Source of the DNA: Ferribacterium limneticum
Lineage (GTDB): Bacteria > Pseudomonadota > Gammaproteobacteria > Burkholderiales > Rhodocyclaceae
Direction: 5' to 3'
Length of the DNA stretch: 64,000 nt
Assembly (NCBI RefSeq): GCF_020510565.1
Contig: NZ_CP075189.1
Span: 1,410,501-1,474,500 of the forward strand
Below the pieces are notes generated by a model that was not told the origin of the DNA, did no database searches, and saw nothing but the letters and a program-made list of their open reading frames with translations. A program made the translations under genes and the position numbers. Shown here one piece after another: positions 35,272 to 45,880 of this stretch (position 1 is the first letter of the stretch; each line of letters starts with the position of its first letter).

Positions 35272-38200
35272 ATGGCTCAAGCCCAAGTCGTCGCCCAAGT
35301 TTCCGTTCTTTCAGGTCAAGCATTTGCGCGCGATAGCGCAGGAAATATGCGCCGCCTCAAGCTCGGAGACGCGATACGCGAGGGCGAGAGCGTCGTCGCC
35401 GCCGATGGTGCCAACGTTGTCCTGACCCTGGCCGATGGCCGCGAAATGACCGTTCGCCCAGGTGAAACAGCGAAAATTGACGCTGAGGTCGCGGCAACGA
35501 TCAGGCCTGATGCCGCCGATAGCGCGATAGTAAATAACCAGGACGGATTCAAGAAGATCGCTTCGGCCTTGAAGTCAGGCAGCGATCTTGACGCCCTGCT
35601 TGAAGAGGAAGCGCCGGCCGCCGGTCTTGCCGGCCAGGGCGGCAACGAAGGCCACACCTTCATCGAACTACTGCGGATCGTCGAAACGGTTGATCCCTTG
35701 GCCTACCAGTTCGGAACCGAGCGCGGTCGTCTGCTGGAGACAATCGAAGGCGCTCCGGTCATCCTTAGCGTCGATGCCCAGCCCACCATCACGAGCGTAG
35801 ACGACCCGCTCGACGCCGGCATCAACAGCGTCACCGTCAGCGAAGGCAACGCGGCCGTGTTCACGGTCAGCCTGTCCAACGCCAGCAGCAGCGCCACCAG
35901 CTACACACTTGTTCTGGCCGACGGCAGCGCCCACCTGGGCAGCGACTACACCAACGCCCTGAGCTTCAGTGACGGCGTCACCTACAACAGCGGCACTGGC
36001 CAGATCAGCGTTCCGGCCGGCGTCACCAGTTTCACGGTCAGCGTTCCGACGGTCAGCGACAGCACCAGCGAAGCGACAGAAAACCTGAGCCTGACCATTG
36101 GTGGCGTGGTTGGCACCGGCACCATCATCGACAACGACGCGGCGCCGACCATCAGCAGCGTGACGGCTGCCAGCATCACCGAAGGCGGCGACCTGGCCCA
36201 CACCGTGACCCTCTCCAACGCTTCGAGCACGGCGACCAGCTACAGCTTCAGCCTGGGCGGCACGACGGCGACGGCGGGCACCGACTTTGTGACGACCCCG
36301 AGCTTCAGCGACGGCGTCAGCTACGACAGCAGCACCGGCCAGATCAGTGTTCCGGCCGGCGTCACCAGCTTCACCGTGAGCTACGCGACGAGCCCGGACA
36401 ACATCGACGAAGCGGACGAAACGACGGCCCTCAGCATTGGCGGCGTCACGGCCGTCGGCACCATCATTGACGACGACGGCGTCCCCACCATCACGAGCGT
36501 AGACGACCCGCTCGACGCCGGCATCAACAGCGTCACCGTCAGCGAAGGCAACGCGGCCGTGTTCACGGTCAGCCTGTCCAACGCCAGCAGCAGCGCCACC
36601 AGCTACACACTTGTTCTGGCCGACGGCAGCGCCCACCTGGGCAGCGACTACACCAACGCCCTGAGCTTCAGTGACGGCGTCACCTACAACAGCGGCACTG
36701 GCCAGATCAGCGTTCCGGCCGGCGTCACCAGTTTCACGGTCAGCGTTCCGACGGTCAGCGACAGCACCAGCGAAGCGACAGAAAACCTGAGCCTGACCAT
36801 TGGTGGCGTGGTTGGCACCGGCACCATCATCGACAACGACGCGGCGCCGACCATCAGCAGCGTGACGGCTGCCAGCATCACCGAAGGCGGCGACCTGGCC
36901 CACACCGTGACCCTCTCCAACGCTTCGAGCACGGCGACCAGCTACAGCTTCAGCCTGGGCGGCACGACGGCGACGGCGGGCACCGACTTTGTGACGACCC
37001 CGAGCTTCAGCGACGGCGTCAGCTACGACAGCAGCACCGGCCAGATCAGTGTTCCGGCCGGCGTCACCAGCTTCACCGTGAGCTACGCGACGAGCCCGGA
37101 CAACATCGACGAAGCGGACGAAACGACGGCCCTCAGCATTGGCGGCGTCACGGCCGTCGGCACCATCATTGACGACGACGGCGTCCCCACCATCACGAGC
37201 GTAGACGACCCGCTCGACGCCGGCATCAACAGCGTCACCGTCAGCGAAGGCAACGCGGCCGTGTTCACGGTCAGCCTGTCCAACGCCAGCAGCAGCGCCA
37301 CCAGCTACACACTTGTTCTGGCCGACGGCAGCGCCCACCTGGGCAGCGACTACACCAACGCCCTGAGCTTCAGTGACGGCGTCACCTACAACAGCGGCAC
37401 TGGCCAGATCAGCGTTCCGGCCGGCGTCACCAGTTTCACGGTCAGCGTTCCGACGGTCAGCGACAGCACCAGCGAAGCGACAGAAAACCTGAGCCTGACC
37501 ATTGGTGGCGTGGTTGGCACCGGCACCATCATCGACAACGACGCGGCGCCGACCATCAGCAGCGTGACGGCTGCCAGCATCACCGAAGGCGGCGACCTGG
37601 CCCACACCGTGACCCTCTCCAACGCTTCGAGCACGGCGACCAGCTACAGCTTCAGCCTGGGCGGCACGACGGCGACGGCGGGCACCGACTTTGTGACGAC
37701 CCCGAGCTTCAGCGACGGCGTCAGCTACGACAGCAGCACCGGCCAGATCAGTGTTCCGGCCGGCGTCACCAGCTTCACCGTGAGCTACGCGACGAGCCCG
37801 GACAACATCGACGAAGCGGACGAAACGACGGCCCTCAGCATTGGCGGCGTCACGGCCGTCGGCACCATCATTGACGACGACGGCGTCCCCACCATCACGA
37901 GCGTAGACGACCCGCTCGACGCCGGCATCAACAGCGTCACCGTCAGCGAAGGCAACGCGGCCGTGTTCACGGTCAGCCTGTCCAACGCCAGCAGCAGCGC
38001 CACCAGCTACACACTTGTTCTGGCCGACGGCAGCGCCCACCTGGGCAGCGACTACACCAACGCCCTGAGCTTCAGTGACGGCGTCACCTACAACAGCGGC
38101 ACTGGCCAGATCAGCGTTCCGGCCGGCGTCACCAGTTTCACGGTCAGCGTTCCGACGGTCAGCGACAGCACCAGCGAAGCGACAGAAAACCTGAGCCTGA

Positions 38201-41200
38201 CCATTGGTGGCGTGGTTGGCACCGGCACCATCATCGACAACGACGCGGCGCCGACCATCAGCAGCGTGACGGCTGCCAGCATCACCGAAGGCGGCGACCT
38301 GGCCCACACCGTGACCCTCTCCAACGCTTCGAGCACGGCGACCAGCTACAGCTTCAGCCTGGGCGGCACGACGGCGACGGCGGGCACCGACTTTGTGACG
38401 ACCCCGAGCTTCAGCGACGGCGTCAGCTACGACAGCAGCACCGGCCAGATCAGTGTTCCGGCCGGCGTCACCAGCTTCACCGTGAGCTACGCGACGAGCC
38501 CGGACAACATCGACGAAGCGGACGAAACGACGGCCCTCAGCATTGGCGGCGTCACGGCCGTCGGCACCATCATTGACGACGACGGCGTCCCCACCATCAC
38601 GAGCGTAGACGACCCGCTCGACGCCGGCATCAACAGCGTCACCGTCAGCGAAGGCAACGCGGCCGTGTTCACGGTCAGCCTGTCCAACGCCAGCAGCAGC
38701 GCCACCAGCTACACACTTGTTCTGGCCGACGGCAGCGCCCACCTGGGCAGCGACTACACCAACGCCCTGAGCTTCAGTGACGGCGTCACCTACAACAGCG
38801 GCACTGGCCAGATCAGCGTTCCGGCCGGCGTCACCAGTTTCACGGTCAGCGTTCCGACGGTCAGCGACAGCACCAGCGAAGCGACAGAAAACCTGAGCCT
38901 GACCATTGGTGGCGTGGTTGGCACCGGCACCATCATCGACAACGACGCGGCGCCGACCATCAGCAGCGTGACGGCTGCCAGCATCACCGAAGGCGGCGAC
39001 CTGGCCCACACCGTGACCCTCTCCAACGCTTCGAGCACGGCGACCAGCTACAGCTTCAGCCTGGGCGGCACGACGGCGACGGCGGGCACCGACTTTGTGA
39101 CGACCCCGAGCTTCAGCGACGGCGTCAGCTACGACAGCAGCACCGGCCAGATCAGTGTTCCGGCCGGCGTCACCAGCTTCACCGTGAGCTACGCGACGAG
39201 CCCGGACAACATCGACGAAGCGGACGAAACGACGGCCCTCAGCATTGGCGGCGTCACGGCCGTCGGCACCATCATTGACGACGACGGCGTCCCCACCATC
39301 ACGAGCGTAGACGACCCGCTCGACGCCGGCATCAACAGCGTCACCGTCAGCGAAGGCAACGCGGCCGTGTTCACGGTCAGCCTGTCCAACGCCAGCAGCA
39401 GCGCCACCAGCTACACACTTGTTCTGGCCGACGGCAGCGCCCACCTGGGCAGCGACTACACCAACGCCCTGAGCTTCAGTGACGGCGTCACCTACAACAG
39501 CGGCACTGGCCAGATCAGCGTTCCGGCCGGCGTCACCAGTTTCACGGTCAGCGTTCCGACGGTCAGCGACAGCACCAGCGAAGCGACAGAAAACCTGAGC
39601 CTGACCATTGGTGGCGTGGTTGGCACCGGCACCATCATCGACAACGACGCGGCGCCGACCATCAGCAGCGTGACGGCTGCCAGCATCACCGAAGGCGGCG
39701 ACCTGGCCCACACCGTGACCCTCTCCAACGCTTCGAGCACGGCGACCAGCTACAGCTTCAGCCTGGGCGGCACGACGGCGACGGCGGGCACCGACTTTGT
39801 GACGACCCCGAGCTTCAGCGACGGCGTCAGCTACGACAGCAGCACCGGCCAGATCAGTGTTCCGGCCGGCGTCACCAGCTTCACCGTGAGCTACGCGACG
39901 AGCCCGGACAACATCGACGAAGCGGACGAAACGACGGCCCTCAGCATTGGCGGCGTCACGGCCGTCGGCACCATCATTGACGACGACGGCGTCCCCACCA
40001 TCACGAGCGTAGACGACCCGCTCGACGCCGGCATCAACAGCGTCACCGTCAGCGAAGGCAACGCGGCCGTGTTCACGGTCAGCCTGTCCAACGCCAGCAG
40101 CAGCGCCACCAGCTACACACTTGTTCTGGCCGACGGCAGCGCCCACCTGGGCAGCGACTACACCAACGCCCTGAGCTTCAGTGACGGCGTCACCTACAAC
40201 AGCGGCACTGGCCAGATCAGCGTTCCGGCCGGCGTCACCAGTTTCACGGTCAGCGTTCCGACGGTCAGCGACAGCACCAGCGAAGCGACAGAAAACCTGA
40301 GCCTGACCATTGGTGGCGTGGTTGGCACCGGCACCATCATCGACAACGACGCGGCGCCGACCATCAGCAGCGTGACGGCTGCCAGCATCACCGAAGGCGG
40401 CGACCTGGCCCACACCGTGACCCTCTCCAACGCTTCGAGCACGGCGACCAGCTACAGCTTCAGCCTGGGCGGCACGACGGCGACGGCGGGCACCGACTTT
40501 GTGACGACCCCGAGCTTCAGCGACGGCGTCAGCTACGACAGCAGCACCGGCCAGATCAGTGTTCCGGCCGGCGTCACCAGCTTCACCGTGAGCTACGCGA
40601 CGAGCCCGGACAACATCGACGAAGCGGACGAAACGACGGCCCTCAGCATTGGCGGCGTCACGGCCGTCGGCACCATCATTGACGACGACGGCGTCCCCAC
40701 CATCACGAGCGTAGACGACCCGCTCGACGCCGGCATCAACAGCGTCACCGTCAGCGAAGGCAACGCGGCCGTGTTCACGGTCAGCCTGTCCAACGCCAGC
40801 AGCAGCGCCACCAGCTACACACTTGTTCTGGCCGACGGCAGCGCCCACCTGGGCAGCGACTACACCAACGCCCTGAGCTTCAGTGACGGCGTCACCTACA
40901 ACAGCGGCACTGGCCAGATCAGCGTTCCGGCCGGCGTCACCAGTTTCACGGTCAGCGTTCCGACGGTCAGCGACAGCACCAGCGAAGCGACAGAAAACCT
41001 GAGCCTGACCATTGGTGGCGTGGTTGGCACCGGCACCATCATCGACAACGACGCGGCGCCGACCATCAGCAGCGTGACGGCTGCCAGCATCACCGAAGGC
41101 GGCGACCTGGCCCACACCGTGACCCTCTCCAACGCTTCGAGCACGGCGACCAGCTACAGCTTCAGCCTGGGCGGCACGACGGCGACGGCGGGCACCGACT

Positions 41201-44200
41201 TTGTGACGACCCCGAGCTTCAGCGACGGCGTCAGCTACGACAGCAGCACCGGCCAGATCAGTGTTCCGGCCGGCGTCACCAGCTTCACCGTGAGCTACGC
41301 GACGAGCCCGGACAACATCGACGAAGCGGACGAAACGACGGCCCTCAGCATTGGCGGCGTCACGGCCGTCGGCACCATCATTGACGACGACGGCGTCCCC
41401 ACCATCACGAGCGTAGACGACCCGCTCGACGCCGGCATCAACAGCGTCACCGTCAGCGAAGGCAACGCGGCCGTGTTCACGGTCAGCCTGTCCAACGCCA
41501 GCAGCAGCGCCACCAGCTACACACTTGTTCTGGCCGACGGCAGCGCCCACCTGGGCAGCGACTACACCAACGCCCTGAGCTTCAGTGACGGCGTCACCTA
41601 CAACAGCGGCACTGGCCAGATCAGCGTTCCGGCCGGCGTCACCAGTTTCACGGTCAGCGTTCCGACGGTCAGCGACAGCACCAGCGAAGCGACAGAAAAC
41701 CTGAGCCTGACCATTGGTGGCGTGGTTGGCACCGGCACCATCATCGACAACGACGCGGCGCCGACCATCAGCAGCGTGACGGCTGCCAGCATCACCGAAG
41801 GCGGCGACCTGGCCCACACCGTGACCCTCTCCAACGCTTCGAGCACGGCGACCAGCTACAGCTTCAGCCTGGGCGGCACGACGGCGACGGCGGGCACCGA
41901 CTTTGTGACGACCCCGAGCTTCAGCGACGGCGTCAGCTACGACAGCAGCACCGGCCAGATCAGTGTTCCGGCCGGCGTCACCAGCTTCACCGTGAGCTAC
42001 GCGACGAGCCCGGACAACATCGACGAAGCGGACGAAACGACGGCCCTCAGCATTGGCGGCGTCACGGCCGTCGGCACCATCATTGACGACGACGGCGTCC
42101 CCACCATCACGAGCGTAGACGACCCGCTCGACGCCGGCATCAACAGCGTCACCGTCAGCGAAGGCAACGCGGCCGTGTTCACGGTCAGCCTGTCCAACGC
42201 CAGCAGCAGCGCCACCAGCTACACACTTGTTCTGGCCGACGGCAGCGCCCACCTGGGCAGCGACTACACCAACGCCCTGAGCTTCAGTGACGGCGTCACC
42301 TACAACAGCGGCACTGGCCAGATCAGCGTTCCGGCCGGCGTCACCAGTTTCACGGTCAGCGTTCCGACGGTCAGCGACAGCACCAGCGAAGCGACAGAAA
42401 ACCTGAGCCTGACCATTGGTGGCGTGGTTGGCACCGGCACCATCATCGACAACGACGCGGCGCCGACCATCAGCAGCGTGACGGCTGCCAGCATCACCGA
42501 AGGCGGCGACCTGGCCCACACCGTGACCCTCTCCAACGCTTCGAGCACGGCGACCAGCTACAGCTTCAGCCTGGGCGGCACGACGGCGACGGCGGGCACC
42601 GACTTTGTGACGACCCCGAGCTTCAGCGACGGCGTCAGCTACGACAGCAGCACCGGCCAGATCAGTGTTCCGGCCGGCGTCACCAGCTTCACCGTGAGCT
42701 ACGCGACGAGCCCGGACAACATCGACGAAGCGGACGAAACGACGGCCCTCAGCATTGGCGGCGTCACGGCCGTCGGCACCATCATTGACGACGACGGCGT
42801 CCCCACCATCACGAGCGTAGACGACCCGCTCGACGCCGGCATCAACAGCGTCACCGTCAGCGAAGGCAACGCGGCCGTGTTCACGGTCAGCCTGTCCAAC
42901 GCCAGCAGCAGCGCCACCAGCTACACACTTGTTCTGGCCGACGGCAGCGCCCACCTGGGCAGCGACTACACCAACGCCCTGAGCTTCAGTGACGGCGTCA
43001 CCTACAACAGCGGCACTGGCCAGATCAGCGTTCCGGCCGGCGTCACCAGTTTCACGGTCAGCGTTCCGACGGTCAGCGACAGCACCAGCGAAGCGACAGA
43101 AAACCTGAGCCTGACCATTGGTGGCGTGGTTGGCACCGGCACCATCATCGACAACGACGCGGCGCCGACCATCAGCAGCGTGACGGCTGCCAGCATCACC
43201 GAAGGCGGCGACCTGGCCCACACCGTGACCCTCTCCAACGCTTCGAGCACGGCGACCAGCTACAGCTTCAGCCTGGGCGGCACGACGGCGACGGCGGGCA
43301 CCGACTTTGTGACGACCCCGAGCTTCAGCGACGGCGTCAGCTACGACAGCAGCACCGGCCAGATCAGTGTTCCGGCCGGCGTCACCAGCTTCACCGTGAG
43401 CTACGCGACGAGCCCGGACAACATCGACGAAGCGGACGAAACGACGGCCCTCAGCATTGGCGGCGTCACGGCCGTCGGCACCATCATTGACGACGATTCG
43501 ACACCGGTTGCCACCGTCGATACGAACTCGATGCTGGAAGATGCCGGTACCGTGAACGGCAATGTGCTGCTCAACGATACAGATGCCGATGGCGATACGC
43601 TGACCGTTACCCAGTTCGTTTTCGAGGGTGTCACCGTTGCGGCAGGCACGTCGCATACCGTTGCCGGTGTTGGGGAACTGAGCATCGGCACCAACGGCAG
43701 TTACAGCTTTACACCCGCGACGCATTACAGCGGTGTGCCTTCCATCGTTTATACGATCACCGATGGTGCGAACACTGCCAGCGCGCCTCTCGAAATCACG
43801 GTGACGGCGGTGAAGGATGCGCCGATATTGATCGTTGATTCGAATACCGTGGTGGGTACGTCGACGACGCCTGTTTCCTTGCCGACAGCGACCGGGTTGA
43901 CCTTGAGTTTCTTCGACGAATTGGCATTGTCGACGAGCAATGCCAACAACGTCCTGAATCTCGAAGCCGCTGTCGAGAGCAATGTCGCGACGTCGACTTC
44001 CATCGTTGCCGGCGTTGGCGTGGCAGAGTCGGCTTTCGATACCGGCGATGCCTATCGTTACACCGGCTACATTTATCTCGAAGCGGGACATAGCTATGCC
44101 TTGACCGGCTACCGCGACGACACCTTGCAGATCAAGATCGGCGGAACGACTGTATTTGCTACAGGATTCAACAACTGGGCAAACTACACGAGCGAGACAT

Positions 44201-45777
44201 TGACGCCCACCGAATCTGGTTATTACTCTCTCGAGATCAACATGTTTGACGGCGACGGTATCGGTGAACTGACTGCCGGGGTCTTGGTCGATGGTGCAAC
44301 GACGCCGCTGGCGCTCAATTCCTCGAACTTCTCGCTGTATGCGGCCAGTACTGATGTTACATCGGCCACAACCGTGGGCGATTTCGTTAGCAATAACGAC
44401 GGCGGCTATTACCCTGTAGGCGCCAGCGGCGGTTCCAATACCTGGATTGCCCTCGGTAGTGTGTCCGCCGCCTTGGCCGATAGCGATGGTTCGGAGACCT
44501 TGACAGTGGTGATCAGCGCGATCCCCGTTGGCGGTGTGCTGAGCGACGGGAATCCCCTCCACACCTTCACCGCCACGGCCGGCGCGACCAGTGTCGATGT
44601 GACGGGCTGGGATCTCACTGCGCTTCAGTTCAAGTCCGTCAGCGGTTACAGCGGCGTGGTGGACTTGACTGTAACGGCAACCGCCACTGAGATCAGCAAT
44701 GGGGCGTCGGCCTCTTCCACGGGGATCCTGTCGGTCCTGGTTGCCGATGCCGATGCACCGACCTTGGTGACGCCGGATACGATGGTTGTCGTCAGTCAGG
44801 CGGCGACGGCAACGTATCGGACGCTTGATCTGCCGATTTCCGTCGGCCTGGTCGATAGCAGTGAAACGCTGACACTGAAGGTTGCCGGTTTGCCGACTGG
44901 TGCTGTGCTCAGCGATGGCACCAACACCTTTACGGCAACCATGGCTGATAACGGGGTGGATATCAGTGCCTGGAATCTGGCCAACCTGACCATTACGGTT
45001 GCCAGCAACTTTACTTCCACCGGAACGGCCATCACGGTGACGGCAACCTCGACGGTCTATGCCATGGTGGATGGCGTGTCGACGGCCATCGACGCCGCCT
45101 CGACTTCGCAGGACATCACCTTGATTTCCGACTACACCACGACGACGCAGACGGGAAGCTTTTCGGGTAACACGTTGTCCGGAGCTGCTGCCGACGATTA
45201 CATCGATGGCGCGGGGGGGAGCGACACGATCAGCGGTCTGGCGGGCAACGACTTGTTGCTGGGCGGCAGCGGCAACGACTCACTTCTTGGCGGCGACGGT
45301 ACGGATGTGCTTTATGGCGGGACGGGAACCGACACCCTTCAGGGCGGCGCCGGCAGCGACCGCCTGATCGGTGGCCAGGGCAACGATACGCTGAGCGGCA
45401 ATGCCGGAACGGCGGATGCGGTGACCGATATCTTCCAGTGGGAATTGAACGACGGCGGTTCGGTCGCTATTCCTGCGGTGGACGTGATCACCGACTTCGG
45501 CGGTGAGGCGGCCAACGCTGGCGGCGATATTCTCGACTTGCGCGATCTGCTGCTCGGCGAATCGCACGATGGCACCGATGCCGGCAATCTCGCCAACTAC
45601 CTGCATTTCAGTTTCAATAATGCGACTGGAAATACGACGATCAATGTGACGACCAGCGGTTCTGGTGGCAGCAACCAGACGATTACCTTGCAAGGGATCG
45701 ATCTGGTTGGATCTGCCACCACGGACACGGCGATCATTAACGAGTTGCTGAAGAGCGGTAAGCTGATTACCGACTGA
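35272..45777 (+). CDS. Giant Lap-type RTX adhesin (retention module, Calx-beta repeats, RTX C-terminus)
   Basis: The 3501-aa protein has a LapA-type N-terminal retention module (residues 1-~105, VLSGQAFARDSAGNMRRLKLGD and LADGREMTVRPGE), and an APAAGLAG segment (about 110) like the di-alanine LapG protease site. Residues 171-2742 are eleven identical 234-aa units, each two Calx-beta-like modules (SVTVSEGNAAVFTVSLSNAS and SITEGGDLAHTVTLSNAS). A cadherin-like/VCBS-like domain (about 2745-2850), a PA14-like ligand domain (YTGYIYLEAGHSYALTGY), further Ig-like modules, GGxGxDx calcium repeats (about 3305-3375) and a T1SS-143-type C-terminus follow. It is exported by the two upstream proteins. GGAG precedes the ATG. 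It would anchor cells in biofilms; LapD/LapG are not in the window. Confidence 0.95.
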   Translation: MAQAQVVAQVSVLSGQAFARDSAGNMRRLKLGDAIREGESVVAADGANVVLTLADGREMTVRPGETAKIDAEVAATIRPDAADSAIVNNQDGFKKIASALKSGSDLDALLEEEAPAAGLAGQGGNEGHTFIELLRIVETVDPLAYQFGTERGRLLETIEGAPVILSVDAQPTITSVDDPLDAGINSVTVSEGNAAVFTVSLSNASSSATSYTLVLADGSAHLGSDYTNALSFSDGVTYNSGTGQISVPAGVTSFTVSVPTVSDSTSEATENLSLTIGGVVGTGTIIDNDAAPTISSVTAASITEGGDLAHTVTLSNASSTATSYSFSLGGTTATAGTDFVTTPSFSDGVSYDSSTGQISVPAGVTSFTVSYATSPDNIDEADETTALSIGGVTAVGTIIDDDGVPTITSVDDPLDAGINSVTVSEGNAAVFTVSLSNASSSATSYTLVLADGSAHLGSDYTNALSFSDGVTYNSGTGQISVPAGVTSFTVSVPTVSDSTSEATENLSLTIGGVVGTGTIIDNDAAPTISSVTAASITEGGDLAHTVTLSNASSTATSYSFSLGGTTATAGTDFVTTPSFSDGVSYDSSTGQISVPAGVTSFTVSYATSPDNIDEADETTALSIGGVTAVGTIIDDDGVPTITSVDDPLDAGINSVTVSEGNAAVFTVSLSNASSSATSYTLVLADGSAHLGSDYTNALSFSDGVTYNSGTGQISVPAGVTSFTVSVPTVSDSTSEATENLSLTIGGVVGTGTIIDNDAAPTISSVTAASITEGGDLAHTVTLSNASSTATSYSFSLGGTTATAGTDFVTTPSFSDGVSYDSSTGQISVPAGVTSFTVSYATSPDNIDEADETTALSIGGVTAVGTIIDDDGVPTITSVDDPLDAGINSVTVSEGNAAVFTVSLSNASSSATSYTLVLADGSAHLGSDYTNALSFSDGVTYNSGTGQISVPAGVTSFTVSVPTVSDSTSEATENLSLTIGGVVGTGTIIDNDAAPTISSVTAASITEGGDLAHTVTLSNASSTATSYSFSLGGTTATAGTDFVTTPSFSDGVSYDSSTGQISVPAGVTSFTVSYATSPDNIDEADETTALSIGGVTAVGTIIDDDGVPTITSVDDPLDAGINSVTVSEGNAAVFTVSLSNASSSATSYTLVLADGSAHLGSDYTNALSFSDGVTYNSGTGQISVPAGVTSFTVSVPTVSDSTSEATENLSLTIGGVVGTGTIIDNDAAPTISSVTAASITEGGDLAHTVTLSNASSTATSYSFSLGGTTATAGTDFVTTPSFSDGVSYDSSTGQISVPAGVTSFTVSYATSPDNIDEADETTALSIGGVTAVGTIIDDDGVPTITSVDDPLDAGINSVTVSEGNAAVFTVSLSNASSSATSYTLVLADGSAHLGSDYTNALSFSDGVTYNSGTGQISVPAGVTSFTVSVPTVSDSTSEATENLSLTIGGVVGTGTIIDNDAAPTISSVTAASITEGGDLAHTVTLSNASSTATSYSFSLGGTTATAGTDFVTTPSFSDGVSYDSSTGQISVPAGVTSFTVSYATSPDNIDEADETTALSIGGVTAVGTIIDDDGVPTITSVDDPLDAGINSVTVSEGNAAVFTVSLSNASSSATSYTLVLADGSAHLGSDYTNALSFSDGVTYNSGTGQISVPAGVTSFTVSVPTVSDSTSEATENLSLTIGGVVGTGTIIDNDAAPTISSVTAASITEGGDLAHTVTLSNASSTATSYSFSLGGTTATAGTDFVTTPSFSDGVSYDSSTGQISVPAGVTSFTVSYATSPDNIDEADETTALSIGGVTAVGTIIDDDGVPTITSVDDPLDAGINSVTVSEGNAAVFTVSLSNASSSATSYTLVLADGSAHLGSDYTNALSFSDGVTYNSGTGQISVPAGVTSFTVSVPTVSDSTSEATENLSLTIGGVVGTGTIIDNDAAPTISSVTAASITEGGDLAHTVTLSNASSTATSYSFSLGGTTATAGTDFVTTPSFSDGVSYDSSTGQISVPAGVTSFTVSYATSPDNIDEADETTALSIGGVTAVGTIIDDDGVPTITSVDDPLDAGINSVTVSEGNAAVFTVSLSNASSSATSYTLVLADGSAHLGSDYTNALSFSDGVTYNSGTGQISVPAGVTSFTVSVPTVSDSTSEATENLSLTIGGVVGTGTIIDNDAAPTISSVTAASITEGGDLAHTVTLSNASSTATSYSFSLGGTTATAGTDFVTTPSFSDGVSYDSSTGQISVPAGVTSFTVSYATSPDNIDEADETTALSIGGVTAVGTIIDDDGVPTITSVDDPLDAGINSVTVSEGNAAVFTVSLSNASSSATSYTLVLADGSAHLGSDYTNALSFSDGVTYNSGTGQISVPAGVTSFTVSVPTVSDSTSEATENLSLTIGGVVGTGTIIDNDAAPTISSVTAASITEGGDLAHTVTLSNASSTATSYSFSLGGTTATAGTDFVTTPSFSDGVSYDSSTGQISVPAGVTSFTVSYATSPDNIDEADETTALSIGGVTAVGTIIDDDGVPTITSVDDPLDAGINSVTVSEGNAAVFTVSLSNASSSATSYTLVLADGSAHLGSDYTNALSFSDGVTYNSGTGQISVPAGVTSFTVSVPTVSDSTSEATENLSLTIGGVVGTGTIIDNDAAPTISSVTAASITEGGDLAHTVTLSNASSTATSYSFSLGGTTATAGTDFVTTPSFSDGVSYDSSTGQISVPAGVTSFTVSYATSPDNIDEADETTALSIGGVTAVGTIIDDDSTPVATVDTNSMLEDAGTVNGNVLLNDTDADGDTLTVTQFVFEGVTVAAGTSHTVAGVGELSIGTNGSYSFTPATHYSGVPSIVYTITDGANTASAPLEITVTAVKDAPILIVDSNTVVGTSTTPVSLPTATGLTLSFFDELALSTSNANNVLNLEAAVESNVATSTSIVAGVGVAESAFDTGDAYRYTGYIYLEAGHSYALTGYRDDTLQIKIGGTTVFATGFNNWANYTSETLTPTESGYYSLEINMFDGDGIGELTAGVLVDGATTPLALNSSNFSLYAASTDVTSATTVGDFVSNNDGGYYPVGASGGSNTWIALGSVSAALADSDGSETLTVVISAIPVGGVLSDGNPLHTFTATAGATSVDVTGWDLTALQFKSVSGYSGVVDLTVTATATEISNGASASSTGILSVLVADADAPTLVTPDTMVVVSQAATATYRTLDLPISVGLVDSSETLTLKVAGLPTGAVLSDGTNTFTATMADNGVDISAWNLANLTITVASNFTSTGTAITVTATSTVYAMVDGVSTAIDAASTSQDITLISDYTTTTQTGSFSGNTLSGAAADDYIDGAGGSDTISGLAGNDLLLGGSGNDSLLGGDGTDVLYGGTGTDTLQGGAGSDRLIGGQGNDTLSGNAGTADAVTDIFQWELNDGGSVAIPAVDVITDFGGEAANAGGDILDLRDLLLGESHDGTDAGNLANYLHFSFNNATGNTTINVTTSGSGGSNQTITLQGIDLVGSATTDTAIINELLKSGKLITD
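35782..43496 (+). repeat. Eleven tandem copies of a 702-bp in-frame unit
   Basis: Copies start at 35782 and every 702 nt to 42802; the last lacks about 7 nt at its end. I saw no base difference between copies on reading. Each unit encodes 234 aa, made of two diverged half-units that share SGQISVPAGVTSFTVS. Confidence 0.95.
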
Positions 45778-45794
45778 TTCCGTTGGCCGGTTAG

Positions 45795-45826
45795 CAAAAA
45801 GGGGCGATTTTTATCGCCCCTTTTTG
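45795..45826 (+). terminator. Terminator after the adhesin gene
   Basis: CAAAAAGGGGCGAT, loop TTTT, ATCGCCCCTTTTTG begins 17 nt after the stop. Symmetric, so it may also end the minus-strand regulator transcript. A dispersed motif copy begins inside its 3' tail. Confidence 0.9.
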
Positions 45827-45860
45827 TTTCATTTTTACCCGTTTTTTCCGGTTGACCGTA
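45825..45860 (-). repeat. Dispersed 36-nt motif, copy 9
   Basis: Perfect core, second block TAAAAATGAAA. Between the adhesin terminator and the Dnr-like gene. Confidence 0.88.
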
Positions 45861-45880
45861 GCAACCGTGCTTGAACGCCT

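Noticed and set aside
35782..43496. CRISPR-like periodic repeat
   Set aside because: Units are 702 bp, in frame and contiguous without spacers; they encode Calx-beta-type modules.
35668..44562. A 2964-codon open frame antisense to the adhesin
   Set aside because: It exists only because one repeat unit (702 bp, divisible by 3) happens to lack stops in that frame. Its translation is low-complexity and the sense strand has clear domain homology.
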